A DNA stretch of 64,000 bases from Dysidea avara. Lineage: Eukaryota > Porifera > Demospongiae > Dictyoceratida > Dysideidae. The notes below the pieces were generated by a model. That model was not told the origin of the DNA. It saw only the letters and a list, made by a program, of their open reading frames with translations, and ran no database searches. Positions 1 to 12,800 of this stretch are shown one piece after another (the stretch's first letter is position 1; the number at the start of each line of letters is the position of its first letter). The translations under genes were made by a program, and so were the position numbers. The stretch covers positions 7,529,479 through 7,593,478 of the forward strand of contig NC_089278.1 in assembly GCF_963678975.1 (NCBI RefSeq), read 5' to 3'.

Positions 1-137
1 AACTGCAATGTACGTATGAGAAAATAATATTGTAACATTTTTTTATTAAGTATTTAACACAAATGACTCAGACTAAACAATGTAATTTAATTCTTGATAC
101 CCAGTATAAACCTACATAATTTGTATATATAAATATA

Positions 138-463
138 TCTAATCCAAAACAGCCAAGCTGTAAAAAAGTGTGCGGCCCTCAAAAAGGCTATGGTGAAAAA
201 AGATGTGAAATCCAAGGTGGCACCCAAGAAATTTCAGTGATGGTAGGTTAATGGTAAAAATTTTAATAACGACAATTCAGGTGAATTTGGTGCCAATTTA
301 CCAAGTGGCAACAAAATTCACCTGAATTGTCGTTATTAAAATTTTTACCATTAACCTACCATCACAGCCATTTCTTGGCTGCCACCTTGGATTTCACATC
401 TTTTTTCACCATAGCCTTTTTGAGGGCCGCACACTTTTTACAGCTTGGCTGTTTTGGATTAGA
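138..463. repeat. Palindromic foldback element, family A copy 1
   Basis: Two arms of about 150 bp (138-289 and 313-463) are near-perfect reverse complements around a loop of about 23 bp. The arms begin TCTAATCCAAAAC and end GTTTTGGATTAGA. The flank at 489-520 holds another small hairpin, also seen near other family A copies (5.85, 7.5, 13.2 and 36.8 kb). It is non-coding and consistent with a MITE or foldback element. Confidence 0.8.
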
Positions 464-654
464 TTTCACTTCTTTTTGTATTTGCATACCCCAAAGCTGG
501 CCTATGGCTGGCTTTGGGGCTTTTTAAACCTATCTTTATTTCTTTACCACAGGAAGAAGAAAAGATGAAGCAGATGTTAAATACTTTAAATATTTCTGAT
601 TTTATCAGTAATGTACAAATTATATATATATATATAAAATACATATTATATTGA

Positions 655-1000
655 TCCTTCTAGCTGATCTCTCTACAGGATAACTTGTTTCCAGTTGAAC
701 CATCTACAGGGTGATTTGTTTGTAGCTGAACTCTCCACAAGGTAACTTCTTCTAGCTGATCTCTCTACAGGGAGATCTGTTTGTAGCTAAACTCTCCACA
801 GGGCGATTTGTTTGTAGCTGAATTCTCTACAGGGTGACTTCTTGTAGCTGAACTCTCTACAGGGTGATCTTTTCGTAGCTGGACTCTCTCTACAAAGTAA
901 CTTCTTCAAGCTGATCTCTCTACAGAGTGAATTGTTTGTAGCTGATCTCTATATGGGTTACTTGTTTCTAGCTGATCTCTTTGAATTCTCTTCAGGTGAT
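655..1000. repeat. Degenerate minisatellite, about 33-35 bp unit
   Basis: About ten imperfect units contain CTCTCTACAGGGTGA and TTGTTTGTAGCTGA variants. No reading frame is conserved across units. It lies in the 3' region or downstream flank of the receptor gene. Confidence 0.75.
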
Positions 1001-1159
1001 TGCTCTAGTAGGATGACTGATCTATTAGAGTATCTCGATCTCGCACTTGCTACACCAAGTTGGATGTCATGTTTGTCATGTCATAACTCCGTGGTTTTAA
1101 GTCTGATTCTTCTACACCATTGAAGAGCCTTTCTAAGATGATTACTCCATCTGTACAGT

Positions 1160-1845
1160 GATTTTCAAAGCATTACTCCAAGCGGTTTCTCTGGTAAATA
1201 GTCATTTTTTATTAGCTAATCTTGATTGCATAATTGTTACACACTGTTGGTTGTTTTGTTGTATCTTTGTGGTCTTTAGCTCGATTTCTTTCAAACCACA
1301 AAAGGTTGGAGGTTCAATAGTTGACCTATTTACCCACCGATTTTCAGCTTCTTCCCGTAAGTGGCTTACCCTGTAGGCGTGACAACATATTGATGTTATT
1401 TTTTGTGAATAATCGCTAATAACTCTTTGCCTGTTTATCGTACTCCAGCCAAACTTGGTACTAAGATGTGCCTTTATACCCCCCCTTCTGTGTGCCAAAT
1501 TTGAAGGCAATCGGATATGGAGTTCGCGTTTTATGGCAGATTATGTAAGGTTATGAAAAGACAAAGAAAAAGAAAACAAAAAGAAAAAAACTAAGAAACT
1601 AAGCCAATTTTTGAAGTCGCATATCTCGGAAACAGTTGAAGTGATTTTGCTCAAATTTGGTATGTAGAGTACTGAAGTTGCAGGCGTGTACACAGCAAAA
1701 ATTGTCTTGTTTCGATAAGGCGGCACAGAGCTACAGAGGTTCGAAAATCGCGTTTTCTTTCTTCCTGTCAATATACTCACGGGTGTTGCGCTCCGGCTTC
1801 TTGGGCTGCACGACACACTACCGTGTGTCTTGATACCCTATTATG
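1160..1845 (-). repeat. Dispersed repeat, family B copy 1
   Basis: This segment matches, in opposite orientation, segments at 6.21-6.75 kb and more loosely 37.2-37.7 kb. Shared blocks are the ACACACTACCGTGTGTCTTG end, CGTGAGTATAT with GGAAGAAA, and ACCCTGTAGGCGTGACAAC. No transposase-like frame is visible, so it is probably a non-autonomous element. Confidence 0.55.
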
Positions 1846-3425
1846 ATCATTACATATATAGAAAAGCAGAATACATCCAACACACAAGACCATTACATTC
1901 TTCAGAGTACACACCTTCTGACCTTCAGAAATTAACATAAGAATTCCACAATACGTACTTAAAAGTAAGTGTAGTTCAGATATGCATTATTTTTTATTAA
2001 GGCTTTACAGCACAAATGCTGTTATACTAAAGTACGTTTGAAAAGGTGCAGAAAGAAGAAAAAACTCCATGACTGGACCTGGGCAGCCTCGAACCTACAG
2101 CCATCCAATTTTACACTCGCCATTGGCAAGAAACAGTTGTGAATTCGAACTTCTACATATACACTCAAAGATCCACCATTCCCAAGATGTTCGATAGTAA
2201 AATTTCCGTACGTCCTGTAGCTAAAGTTGTCATAAGAAGAATGATAACATTATAGGTGCATTGAACAACACTTTAAAAATACACTAAGTCATATGACATC
2301 ATGTTCAGTTATAGTTCTACAAGAGCATTTTTAGACTGTACTGAAGTTCAATCTACATACTGTATACCGTAAACTCCAGTTATTAGGTGACCATGGCTAT
2401 TAAACACATATTTCCTGTTAGCAGAAGACCATTAGAATAACCCAAAAATACCACAGCACACTCAATGCTTTGCCAGGCACGTGCCTATACCATCTATAAT
2501 AATGATAGCTGCATCTGACTCAGAAATGCTGTTTTCTCAATAAAACAAACAATTTGATTTACTACTGGTATTCATATCACTTGGGAAATGTAGTGGGCAT
2601 GGATATTGCTATTCTAGCATAAACTTCTTGTGGTAATTTATAAGCACATGTTTAACATGCAAATATAGTACATTTCACAAATTATTCCTCCAAAAGTTAC
2701 GAGTGCCTGCTCTAGTATCCAGAGTATATCATGAAAGATACACATGCTCCCCATGGTAGTTTTTTTTTGTATAGGAGAAAAGTGAGTAATAACTCACAAA
2801 CTTCAGATCAGGGATGGTTAGAGTTTAAGTTTGGTTAGTAGAGTGCAAAATTGATAAGAGACTTGCCAATAAATTTCTTTGAAGTTATATATCTGTGCTT
2901 TTTCTGTACTTCCTCGGTGTGGAAGGCTGCTTTGTACAGGAATTACAGTAAACTTTCACGAAAGTATTATGGTACTAGAGCATACATAGTAAACTCAAAG
3001 TTGAAAGTGCAGTACTGGAGTTGTATTGGGCCATGTCATTTGCAATAAAGGTAATACATGTACAACTGCATTGAAACACCACTAGCTAACCAGCAAAGCT
3101 TAAGTTTGGCCTATTAAAAGCTGTAGAAATGTATGCATTAGTCCAGTTGTAATTGGAAAACTGTCACTTTTAGTATGTTTTAAGCCAAAGCACAATTTTG
3201 TTCAAGAATGCTTTTTCAGTTTCTGTTTGGTACATGTATTGCCCACAAAATTAGGTATGGCAACTCGTAACGTCTTTTGTTGTGTACTCCAATTATCAAT
3301 TATTGTTTTGATCATTTATGTCATGCAATTGTGAGATTTTTCCACAACGAGAGAGACTGGTCGAAATCAGTTAGTAGGCAAAACATGGATACCCATAACT
3401 GCAACTTCCATTTCCAATCTCTGAA
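1846..3425. other. Intron or 3' flank of the receptor, no firm gene
   Basis: AT-rich sequence with no convincing conserved coding segment apart from the weak exon candidate at 2022-2214. A short stretch at 2365-2415 matches, inverted, a stretch at 22325-22375 in a sirtuin intron (ACCGTAAACTCC and TTATTAGG), so it is repeat-derived. Confidence 0.5.
2022..2214 (-). CDS. Candidate terminal exon of the receptor
   Basis: A CAG acceptor (minus strand, 2215-2216) is followed by 63 codons open in exactly the phase required after the transmembrane exon, ending in TAA at 2024-2022. It would give a short cytoplasmic tail (starting TYGNFTIEHLG). The product has no recognised domain, and its end contains a Phe run encoded by a T-rich tract, so it may be fortuitous. 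A true cytoplasmic domain could instead lie outside the window. Confidence 0.25.
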
Positions 3426-3608
3426 CAGTGGTCCCTCCATTATCCAAACTCACTGGGCTCTACCTGTGTTTAGATAATGGAAAAGTTTGGATAAACAAAG
3501 CCCATACATTTATATACAGAGTTCAGTTGAAACACATACACTTTAGGCAAAATACTCTAATAGAACAGCCACTTCACAGTTCAGATAACAGAAAGTTCGG
3601 GACCACTG
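3426..3608. mobile_element. Pogo/Tigger-like MITE, 183 bp
   Basis: The terminal inverted repeats start CAGTGGTCCC at both ends (3426 and, inverted, 3608) and continue with the ATTATCCAAAC versus GTTATCTGAAC theme of pogo/Tigger elements. It has no coding capacity. It carries one copy of the recurrent AATACTCTAATAGAACAG motif at 3551-3571. Confidence 0.65.
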
Positions 3609-3696
3609 TAAGCATTATTATGTCTATGATGGCACATTTATATATAGTACTTGACTTCCCATTTTAAAAGAATGAAAATAATTTATCAAAACATAC

Positions 3697-3820
3697 CTTG
3701 TTACTGTTGCTTCCATCTTCTTTTTCTTCTTCATTGCACAAAATATGATTACCACCACCAGTAAGGTCACAACTATCAATACCAGTACCACCACAATCAC
3801 CACAATGACAGCAGAAATGC
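3697..3820 (-). CDS. Receptor exon 6: transmembrane helix and basic stop-transfer segment
   Basis: The exon encodes a run of about 25 Val, Ile and Leu residues starting GISAVIVV, then [15 protein letters not shown]. It has an AG acceptor after 3820 and a GTATG donor at 3696. It exits in phase 2, so translation continues in a further exon. Confidence 0.75.
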
Positions 3821-6800
3821 CTTATAGTAGGAAAAAGCACAAGGCAATGATAATAACAAATAATGTACTAATACATTCATACAGTGTTTTTAATTACTGT
3901 TACAAGCATGCACTAGTACAAGTATTCTGTATACTTATAGTTTAGTTTTTTTTCTATACCTCCTACCCAGCATTGTTGTGGAGGAGTGCACATAATGTTG
4001 TCATAGCCAATTCGGGTCCCTCAATCAGAAACAGAGATGCTCTATGGGGCCATTATAAATGATGCTGCTAATGTGGAGGTTGAGTAGAACATGTTTTCTG
4101 GGAGAAGTGTGTGCGGCTGGTTGACTAGAAAGTTTGGACAACTTGCAGGTAGATTCTGCTGAGTCATTATAAGAAGTAGGGAACCAATATCACAAGAAGC
4201 GTCAATTCCGTGCCAGGACCCATCTATTCTGTGCTCTGAAATGATACCTTCTGTGAGGTCCAATGATAACAATTTTGCAATAAATGTCTCAAAAGTTTAG
4301 CCTGTTGGTTTTAAAACACTACTGTGAATCCAATCTCAATGCCTGTGAGTGGGTGTACATGGATCGATGCATTGTGTGAGTTACTTGCTGATCTGTCTTC
4401 TGTGAGAAATGCTGCCATAATGGTGAGAAGGAATGGTGGTGTGCTGGCAGAGTGTCCTGAATGGGATGGCCATATAGCCCATCCTGTGGGAGAGTGTTGA
4501 GGACAGTTCTGCACAGCTTGTTGTTATGAGATGGCGATAAACCTAGGATACTGTGAGTATAGACTTCACTGCTGTCTCTACTTTTCCATTTTTCTAGGGG
4601 TATCTATTTGTGGATGTCTGGTGGGTGAAGACGTATTGTGTAGCAAATGTGGAAAATGCCTTAGTAGTAAACTGTGGCCCACTGTCTGAGTAGAGGATGC
4701 CAGGAATTGCTGCATGGCAGAATGTAGACCATAGTGCTGCAATGAGGTGGTGTGTTATGGTGTTGGTGCCTACTGGTATGATATCCAGCCAGTCAGGGTA
4801 ACAGTCAACAATGATTGAAAATTGTTTACCATTATACATGTTCAGAAATCAGTTGCAATCTTCTGGAATGGGTGGAGCAGTTTGGGTTTGGATACTATAG
4901 CTTCCTTTTAGTTTGGTGGCAGGTGCTCTTGGCAGAGTTGACATGCTGCGATGATGTTATCCATGTTGTTATCGAGCATACAGTCAGTTGTGCTTGCTGC
5001 TTAGTACTGACCATGCCCTGATGTGCACCGGAAAGGTCTGCTAGTACTTGAGGACGCATGGCCATAAGGATCAGTAACATGTATTCATAAACAATCACAC
5101 CAATATTTTTGCTGAGGTGCTCCTTAACAGTCCAAAATTTCTTGCAAGTCTCAGGCAATTGATGGCAGTGGGCTGGGAACCAATTGAGGATAACACTATG
5201 AAGCTTCTGGTACTGGGAGTCTTGCATGCTGCTCTGTCACCTAAGTCCAGAAAATGTGTTGGTATAATGGAGATCATGGAGCTCAAGCCCGTATTTTTGA
5301 AATAGAAACTTCTGGATTAAGTTGCACATCATGTTCTGCTATAGTGTCTTCACTATAAGGCCTTGTACTAACAGTTGGAAATAGGTAAAAATGACCTGAA
5401 TTTGGAAGAACTGCCATTTCTCTGTGTTTAGGGAGATGTTGCAGTCAGCACGGTATTGCAGAAACTGCTTCACATGGCTTCATGGTCACTTATGTTGTTG
5501 TCATGCATGACAAAGTCATCTACGATACATTTGAATCCTGAAAGGCTTCTCCAAATGGTCATTCTACAGTTATAGTGCTCTGATATGCCATACAGAGCAT
5601 GAAAGTATTTGCACCATCCAAAATGCGGTGAGGTATCGAGGGGCAATTATCCCTTTAGTGTATCAAGCACTGTGAAAAAATGTGAATATTTTGGCTTCAC
5701 TCATGGCAATGTCAGCCACTGCTTTGGCTAGTGTGGGTGACTAGTACTTCTGATGGATGACAAATCAGTCAAGGTGTGACTGGCTACACACATTCCAATT
5801 CTTGGGTGTCACCACAATTGGTTGCAGTTGTAATGTGTATCAACACAAAATAGCCAAGCTAATGGTGTGGCCTTAAAAAGCCTGGGTAAAAAATGTTGTG
5901 AATTCAAAGGTAGCGGCCAAGAAATGGTTGCAATAATGTTAATGCTAATAAATTTTAACAATGCATGCAGCCATTATTAGCATTAACATCATTGTAGCCA
6001 TTTCTTGGCTGTCATCTTTGATTTCACAACATTTTTTTTACCCAGGTTTCTTAAAGCCACACCATTTTTCACAGCTTGGTTGTTTTTTTGTGTGCATTTC
6101 ACTTCTTTTCATACTTTATAAGGCCACAAAACCAGTCTATGGCTGACTTTTTGGTATGTTTTTATTCACATTTCTTCTTTTATATATAGACACAATGATG
6201 ATTAAGAACACAGACTTATAATCAAGACACACGGTAGTGTGTTGTGCTGCCAAGAAAGCCGGCGCACCACACCGTGAGTATATTTACAGGAAGAAACAAA
6301 ATGCGGTTTGCATGCATACGTAGCTCCGTGCTCCCTTCTCAAATTTGAATCAATTTTATACTGCAAATGCCCTCTACCTTCAGGACCCCACATACCAAGA
6401 TTGCTTAACGCAATTGTGAAATATAAGTCTTTAAAATTTGGTTTAATTTCTTCGTTTTTTCTTCTTCGTTTGGGAGACTTAGGGGGCTTAGATTCTTCTT
6501 TTCGCACACTTTACAAAAACCATTATAAAACACAAATGTGTATCTCAATTGTCTTGAGCTTTGGTACACTTTACGAATGCATTGCGGCACATCATGTACC
6601 AAGTTTGGTGTAAATCTGACTAGTATTCATAGAGCTATAGACGATCATTTGTGTTAAAAAAGACCGACTTGTTGTCGTGCCTACAGGGTAAACCACTTAT
6701 GGGAATAACTTAAAATCGGAATGCATATAGGTTAACCATCATAGCTCAAACCTTTTGTGGTTTAAAAGAAATCGCATTGAGTTACAAGGAAAAAAATCCA

Positions 6801-9800
6801 AACAACTGTAAACCTAGAACATTCTACAAAAATTATGAAAGTAGCCGTGCCGTGCGGCCAATTACAGCCAGTGTGGGCAGGCAACATACTTGTTTTATGG
6901 AACCAGAAAACACCATTTTCATGCATCCGTTGCAGCCTCTTTACAGGTGATACCTGGCCTTCGATATGCAACAGCTAATAATGAGGATGGAGCTCATGTA
7001 GATGTTTATGCTTCAGGATTCTGGGAAGATAAGCAAACTTCTGAAGGAGTTTTATTAATGTAAAAGTTAGGGGTGGTGTGGGTCATGCTGCTCAGTGCTG
7101 TATTTTACAGAAGACTTGCTCTCAGCTTGTCTCTCTTCAGAAGGAGTAGTATCGTATAGTTCTGTGATGTCAGGGTGGTGGCAAGGGGTGCTGGTAATCC
7201 TGGGAATAATAAAAAATTTAAATTAAAAAGTTTTCATGTATCCGTAGCTCCATAGTGCTTGAACGGTATAATTAACCATTTCTGCACTGGAAGCTTCCTC
7301 AGGGTAGGACATCTCCAATTCCCTAGTTTGAGTTGAATCTGCCCAGCTATCATTGGGGTATACACACCTTCAAAATTCATCTTATTTCAGTTCTTCGTAT
7401 ATCCATGCAGCCTTCGATGATTCCTGTATATAGTAAAGGGAAACGTTAAAAGGAATTATAAAGGTCAATCATAGGCTGGCTTTGGAACTTACAATTACAA
7501 AAAGAAGTGATACCACACAAAAACAGCCACAGCCATTATTAAATTTTATTAGCATTAACATCATTGCAGCCATTTGTTGGCTGTCACTTTTGATTTTACA
7601 ACTTTTTTCACCCAGGCTTTTTAAGGCCACACCTTTTTTCACAGCTTGACTGTTTTTGTGCAGATTGTATTGTATTGCATGATTTACTTCTAACATATTT
7701 TGAGTACTTCTAATAGAACATACATAAAATGTTCCAGAACAATCCAGTACTTTTATCGGTAGATTACAAACGTTTATTTATAAGCAGAATTTTCATTTAT
7801 TTTGCAGTTGTAATGTGCATCTTGATGGTGGGCTGCTTGTCTAAGGGCAAAAAGCGGTGGGTTCTGTGGTTGTGTTAGTCTGGGATAGCATTTAGATTGC
7901 TTTCACAGACGGGGTCCCTGGTGGCTGTGGGGTCACAGGTTGGGTGAGTGCTCATGGCTGTTGTGCTTAGCATACCCTGGCAAAGTGCCCTACTTTGCTA
8001 CAGGTCTTGTCATAAGCTGGTAAACATACTCGTCCAACTATAAACAGCTTGGATTTGCACCCAGGGCATGGCAGCTGCTGTCTTTACTGTTGGATGGCCA
8101 GGAATGCTTATAGGTTGCCATCTTTGATTGAATGGCATTGCTTCTTTGTGGCCTCTTGTGCTCTACATATAGTAATGGCAGTCGGCTCCTGCTGTCAAAG
8201 CAAGTGTTTAATGGTGTTCTGTCAATCAGCTTCTCAACAATCTGGTTTCTTATGTCCTTTTGTGCACACTACACTGGTCAGAACAAAAGTTGCATGTCTT
8301 TGTCAGTTTCCTAAGAGCCACCAAGAAGTCATCACAACTCTTGCCTGTTTGTTGTCTGCGGCTTCTTAAACTGTGGCACTCAACAGACTCATTAATTTGG
8401 CCATCTATGTGGCATTTGAGTATGTTTATGATAGCATCAACATTATTCCTGTGCACCTCTGAGTGATGGGACCAGATTATTAACAACAGTGAGGATTATC
8501 ATGGCCTGTCATGACAATGTGCAGTAGAACATCCACTGAGCCTTCCATACCTATAAACAGTGCTGCAGTCCACTTGGATGTTAAGCTTGGACAAATCTGA
8601 CTGTTGGAGACATTTTGTATCTCCGGACTGCTACTAATCTAGAGGGCAATTTTGACAAATCAATGTGTAACCTCAATGGGTGCCTCACTAAGTGCCTCAC
8701 TAAGTGGGATGACTTTTGACATAGTGTAACTGCTTGCATCACCACGAAGGAACAGCACAAAGTAATAATCATAAACCACATGAACAGATGACATATACAC
8801 AAATACATTAATACGGTGCTCTTAATTATACCTACTTACAAGTGCGTGTAAGTGCAAGTATTTTATATAGAGTTCAATTTCCTACAATATACATATGTGT
8901 TGTTACTAGACTGCAATTTTATAACTTTATTTGTTTATAAAATTTGGGTTAATGACCCTGGTAGTACATGTGCTATACAGAAATCTTGCAGAAAAAATGG
9001 TATATAAGCTCAGGGATCCGAGTTATTTCTAGAGATTTAATTTGTATGTTGGGTATCGTCTCCCTTGCTGTTTTACAATGGGATTGTTAACTAATAAAAT
9101 CCCTAATTTTTTTCTTGTTTTTGTAATATGCAATGACATGCATCCATGGTAAATGCCAATGTATTTCCCAGCCCTATATAAACAATAGTTGACCACTACA
9201 ACAACGACAAATTAAACGACAAAATACATTGTAATGCAACTAAGGATAATACATACCTGAATCACCAGAACCACTACTAGATTGGTCACACTGTGGTGAT
9301 GATGATGATCCACAGGTAGACAAGTCACAAGAAATATTCCCACCATCACCACACAAACACTGACAACAGTTAGTGGTCATGAATTCCTGTCCTAGTGAGT
9401 ACTCCATACTCCTATTGTCATCACTGCAACCTAATGATAACAATGTCTATACCAATAAAATTTCATTATGGTACAAAAAATGACACATATAACTACTGTA
9501 CGTATTATAAATTCTATAAATGATGTATATAAGTAATGGACAAGATTACAGTAATACTGGTAGAAAGTCCAGCCAGTATATCTATATTACAAAGACTTCT
9601 CAGGTGACTGGTCTGTAATAAAGCCTCCAAGGACTACCTCCCAATATATGACTAATCAGATTATTATTGTAACAAGACTGTTCCCTATCGTAACAAGACT
9701 GGTCTCTGAAACAAGTACATGGTAAATTGACCTCACAGCCTCCCCAAAATTAGCCAAATTATGCATTTTTTCAAACTTTCCACATGAAACTTTCCACATA

Positions 9801-12800
9801 TAGTACTTTTCATGACATGTATTTTTTTGATATAGTGCCAGTATACGCATGTATGAATGTGTAAATATGTGACTGGATTTTGGAAAAACAATCCAAATCA
9901 TACATTAGAAGTTTCAAGATAAACGGTTTTAAAGAATTCAAGTCAGCATAACTTGCCAAGGATAGCAAGCGAAGTAGTATCATGAATGCTTACAAAGGGG
10001 AGGAGGGTGGGGGTGGTGGGGTGGGCAAGTGATAGACTTCAAAAAGGAGGCAGTACATGATTAAAGTCCAGACACGAGATTACAGGGCTGTGCTAGCTTC
10101 CTAGTGGCTCATATGCAGCAAAATCAACAGAAAAAAAAGTTTGGCCAACATTATCAGGTCATCCACCAGTAAACCACTGATTCTTGTCAAGCCAGGCCCT
10201 TCACAAGACCAGAAACTGCCATTCGAGCTCTCCACACCACCCAGAAAAGACATCTGTTAAAACCAACCCCATGTAGTTTGGGATCAAAACTAGTAGTACA
10301 ATAGTGTAACTATCCACTGGAGGTGTTAGTTTGATTTTGCCTGATGTGCAATTTGGATCGGTTTTGTAAAATCTGGTCACATATGTGTACATATCTAAGC
10401 ATATGTGGAGAAACATCAAACGAGCATGTATACATGTATGTATTTGTATAGAACCACACACAAGTATAAGCATGAATGTGGAAATACTGGGTAAGTGTGG
10501 AAACATGTACAAGCATATATAGTGTACACTGGTACACATGTCACACTGTTTTAGTGGATATAAGCCCAAACATTGCGGGTGTGTACACTTGTGTGTATTA
10601 TAATGGTGCCAATGTGTAAGCATTGGGTGGAAAAAGCATGTACATAGAAACATTGTGCAAATATGTACACATATAGTAAAATGTCTATAATCATACAAAC
10701 ATATATGTATCAGAAATATTAAGTGCATAAGCACAGGTTCACACATGTACATCACTGCATATGCGCAAGTACAACAAATAATAGACCTGGCATTGTGGGT
10801 TCCCACAAAAATATTGGTTGAGTGCTGACAGGAGCCATAGTTATGATTGGTGCACAACAGGATTCCTCAAAACTTGAAGCATAAAACTTGATAGTTGGGC
10901 ATGTCTTAATCAGTGACCTCTCCCAGTTATTGAGTTTGAAATGTTCTCTTTCATTCTATAGGTCCCACTTTATTTGTAACTACCACCCCTCCCAAGCCCC
11001 CTAAAGACTCCCCAGAAGCATGCAGGGCACTGGTAGCAAAATAATGCAAAATCTCTACAATCAATTTCATTATATAGAAACTGTGGAAGCATAGTATATT
11101 TCTCAGCGTAGAACTCTTACATGGTTAAACCTAGGGAGTTGTCATAGTCCCAGAAAAATATAAAATTGCGTAGTAGGAACGTAGAGGTACAGTGGACCCC
11201 CTATATGGTAGCTATTGCATGCAGGGAGGCTTTAGGTGGTTAACTGAGGTTGGTGTAGAGTGCCTACTTGGTATAGTAGGGTGTCTCTGTAATAGTCATG
11301 GCTCACTGATTCCTGCTTGGTAGTAGGGAATTCTCTACAGAGACAAAAGTTAGTGCAGAACTCCTTAATGGTGACAGGACAGGAATGTGACAGTACAATC
11401 AAGGTTCAACTAGGTACATTAGCTGCATGCCCTCTACGTTGAGTAGATAAATCCCCAAATAGCTCGTTTTGCACCTAAGCATTATGTTCCTTTCCTGGTG
11501 GGTAGGCAGTTTACCATACTCCCTGATTCAACAGGCTTTCCTGCAGCTCAAACCTCCTGTACACCTACCAAACCACCACACAACCATTTGACTATCCTCA
11601 GTATCTAAACACTGCGGTAGAGGAGAATTAAAGCAAGGAGCAACATTTATTTCAGTTATATATTACTGTAGCTGTGCTGTTAAACAAAATATTATTATAA
11701 TGAATAACTGAATAACTTACAAGTGTATGTCAAATTGAAGGTGATGTTTAATGTGGCTACGATGTTAGATGCTCTACAGTACAAAATTATTATCTCTCCA
11801 AATCTTAGTCCATTAAGTCCAATTGCAACTTCATCGTTTGATCGAAAAGTTTCCAAAGGATTATTCCTGCTACCATCAAAGTCTATTCTAAATACTTCAA
11901 TAACTGGTTGAGGATTACCAGTAACTGTACAGGATACGGTAATCAATTTTTCTTTAAATTCAGAGCAGAAGGCTGAGTATGTGTTATCATCACCAAAGTG
12001 CACAAATCTGATGTTAGGATTATCCTCAAAAGCAAGATCAGATGTAGAGGAATTCAAAAAAGTAGGTGCCACTGCATGATCAAAAAGATGTAAAAATACT
12101 ACCAACTAGTGCTGTCTACACAACTTGTAGTAAAAAAGTAGTAGAAAATTATAGGAATTTTACAGTACATTAATTTGAGTAGGGATCATAGTGTACTACA
12201 AGTCCACAAAAGTGCACTCTATTAGAGTATAACAAAAACATTAACAATTTTCAAACGGTACAGTAGTACCATTTAAGTAGGGATTGCCCAAAAATTTTGC
12301 ATCCCACCTAAAATTCCGCCTTTGAAAATCAGCCTAGAGACATCTTATGTGACGAAAATCACCTTTATGGAATAGTACTAGTCCATATAATATATAATAC
12401 AGCATAAAATATAACAAAACGCTTACAGGTGGCTGGATATAGAATGTTTTAAAATTGCCAAAACTCGAATTTTAGTCTCACTGCCTCACTGACCACAGTT
12501 GCAAGACTAGAGACCAAACGAAGCAACGTACAGTCACCATTTTAACAAACTCACCAGTGAGATGCACCTTTTGGGGTTCTGATGAGTGTAGGCCCTATGT
12601 GCCTTGTCTTTTATTTTATCTTCAATCAGGCTGCTTCTTCATTCAATGAAACTATATCAAGGCGTTACTTTACCATATCAACACTTTCTTTCAACAGCAT
12701 ATTTAGACGCCTGAGCTGGATTTCAGAAGTGCTTCAATCCCGTGCTACTATAAGAGGTATACCAGGTAGATATCTGCAACTTCGCAATTGGGATTCTGTT

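Noticed and set aside
2060-2115. Possible tRNA or tRNA-derived SINE (GGTTCGAGGCTGCC on minus resembles a B box)
   Set aside because: No A box, acceptor stem or anticodon arm could be drawn around it.
10201-10857. 218-codon minus-strand open frame
   Set aside because: It follows a degenerate ACATGTACA/CATATGTG repeat and is dominated by Cys, His, Thr and Tyr from repeat words. No domain is seen and it sits inside a receptor intron.
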